NCBI GenBank assembly: GCA_951640165.1
Contig: OX621237.1
Span: forward strand, 7,440,001-7,504,000
Reading direction: 5' to 3'
Source: Pseudoips prasinana
Lineage: Eukaryota; Arthropoda; Insecta; Lepidoptera; Nolidae
Length of the DNA: 64,000 bases
Both the position numbers and the translations under genes were made by a program. Positions within the stretch are counted from its first letter, which is position 1, and the number at the start of each line of letters is the position of its first letter. Positions 63,991 through 64,000 of this stretch are shown here, piece after piece. The notes beneath the pieces were generated by a model, which ran no database searches, had not been told where the DNA came from, and worked only from the letters and a program-made list of their open reading frames with translations.

Positions 63991-64000
63991 AATCGTCTTG

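Overview
The window reads as nuclear DNA of a moth or butterfly (Lepidoptera). This is inferred from an RR-2 cuticular-protein gene of lepidopteran style with a four-codon first exon, and from a dense, nested population of insect transposable elements: mariner, piggyBac-like, Harbinger-like, RTE, jockey-like and R1-like LINEs, and several tRNA-headed SINE families. The DNA is AT-rich. I find one convincing host gene in 64 kb, so the window is a gene-poor, repeat-rich interval.

Layout. 0-18 kb: hexamer minisatellite, a 5S-rRNA-like SINE broken by a tRNA-like SINE, a long palindrome with 200-bp arms and a SINE at its apex (6.4-7.1 kb), a decayed reverse-transcriptase remnant (10.4-11.4 kb), an RTE tail (12.1 kb) and a jockey-like remnant (14.3-15.3 kb). 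18.4-19.4 kb: the cuticular-protein gene with TATA box, initiator, a 531-nt intron and polyadenylation signal. 19.4-31 kb: more SINE and LINE pieces and two degenerate tandem arrays (23.1-24.0 and 26.8-27.3 kb). 31-41 kb: two 1,288-bp mariners, both with intact transposase ORFs, in inverted orientation about 6.9 kb apart; between them lie a Harbinger-like MITE, an RTE tail, a second LINE tail and a GC-rich repeat. 41-54 kb: nested MITE, internally deleted Harbinger-like element, LINE remnants, a decayed third mariner, an R1-like 3' end. 54-64 kb: a piggyBac-like deletion derivative that keeps the 5' part of its transposase gene including a 5'UTR intron, a 612-bp repeat with 6-bp target duplication, more SINEs and several near-perfect hairpins.

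Themes. (1) A SINE family whose 5' region resembles 5S rRNA rather than tRNA is present in five copies. (2) Short-loop perfect or near-perfect palindromes recur; one can be compared with a homologous copy lacking it and looks like a replication template-switch product. (3) Many insertions sit inside older repeats, giving a relative chronology. I found no operon, CRISPR array, genuine tRNA/rRNA gene or obviously new multi-gene system. Dispersed families below carry working labels used only here: SINE-1, SINE-B, SINE-C, SINE-D, 5S-SINE, MITE-A, families E, F, G, L and Z.
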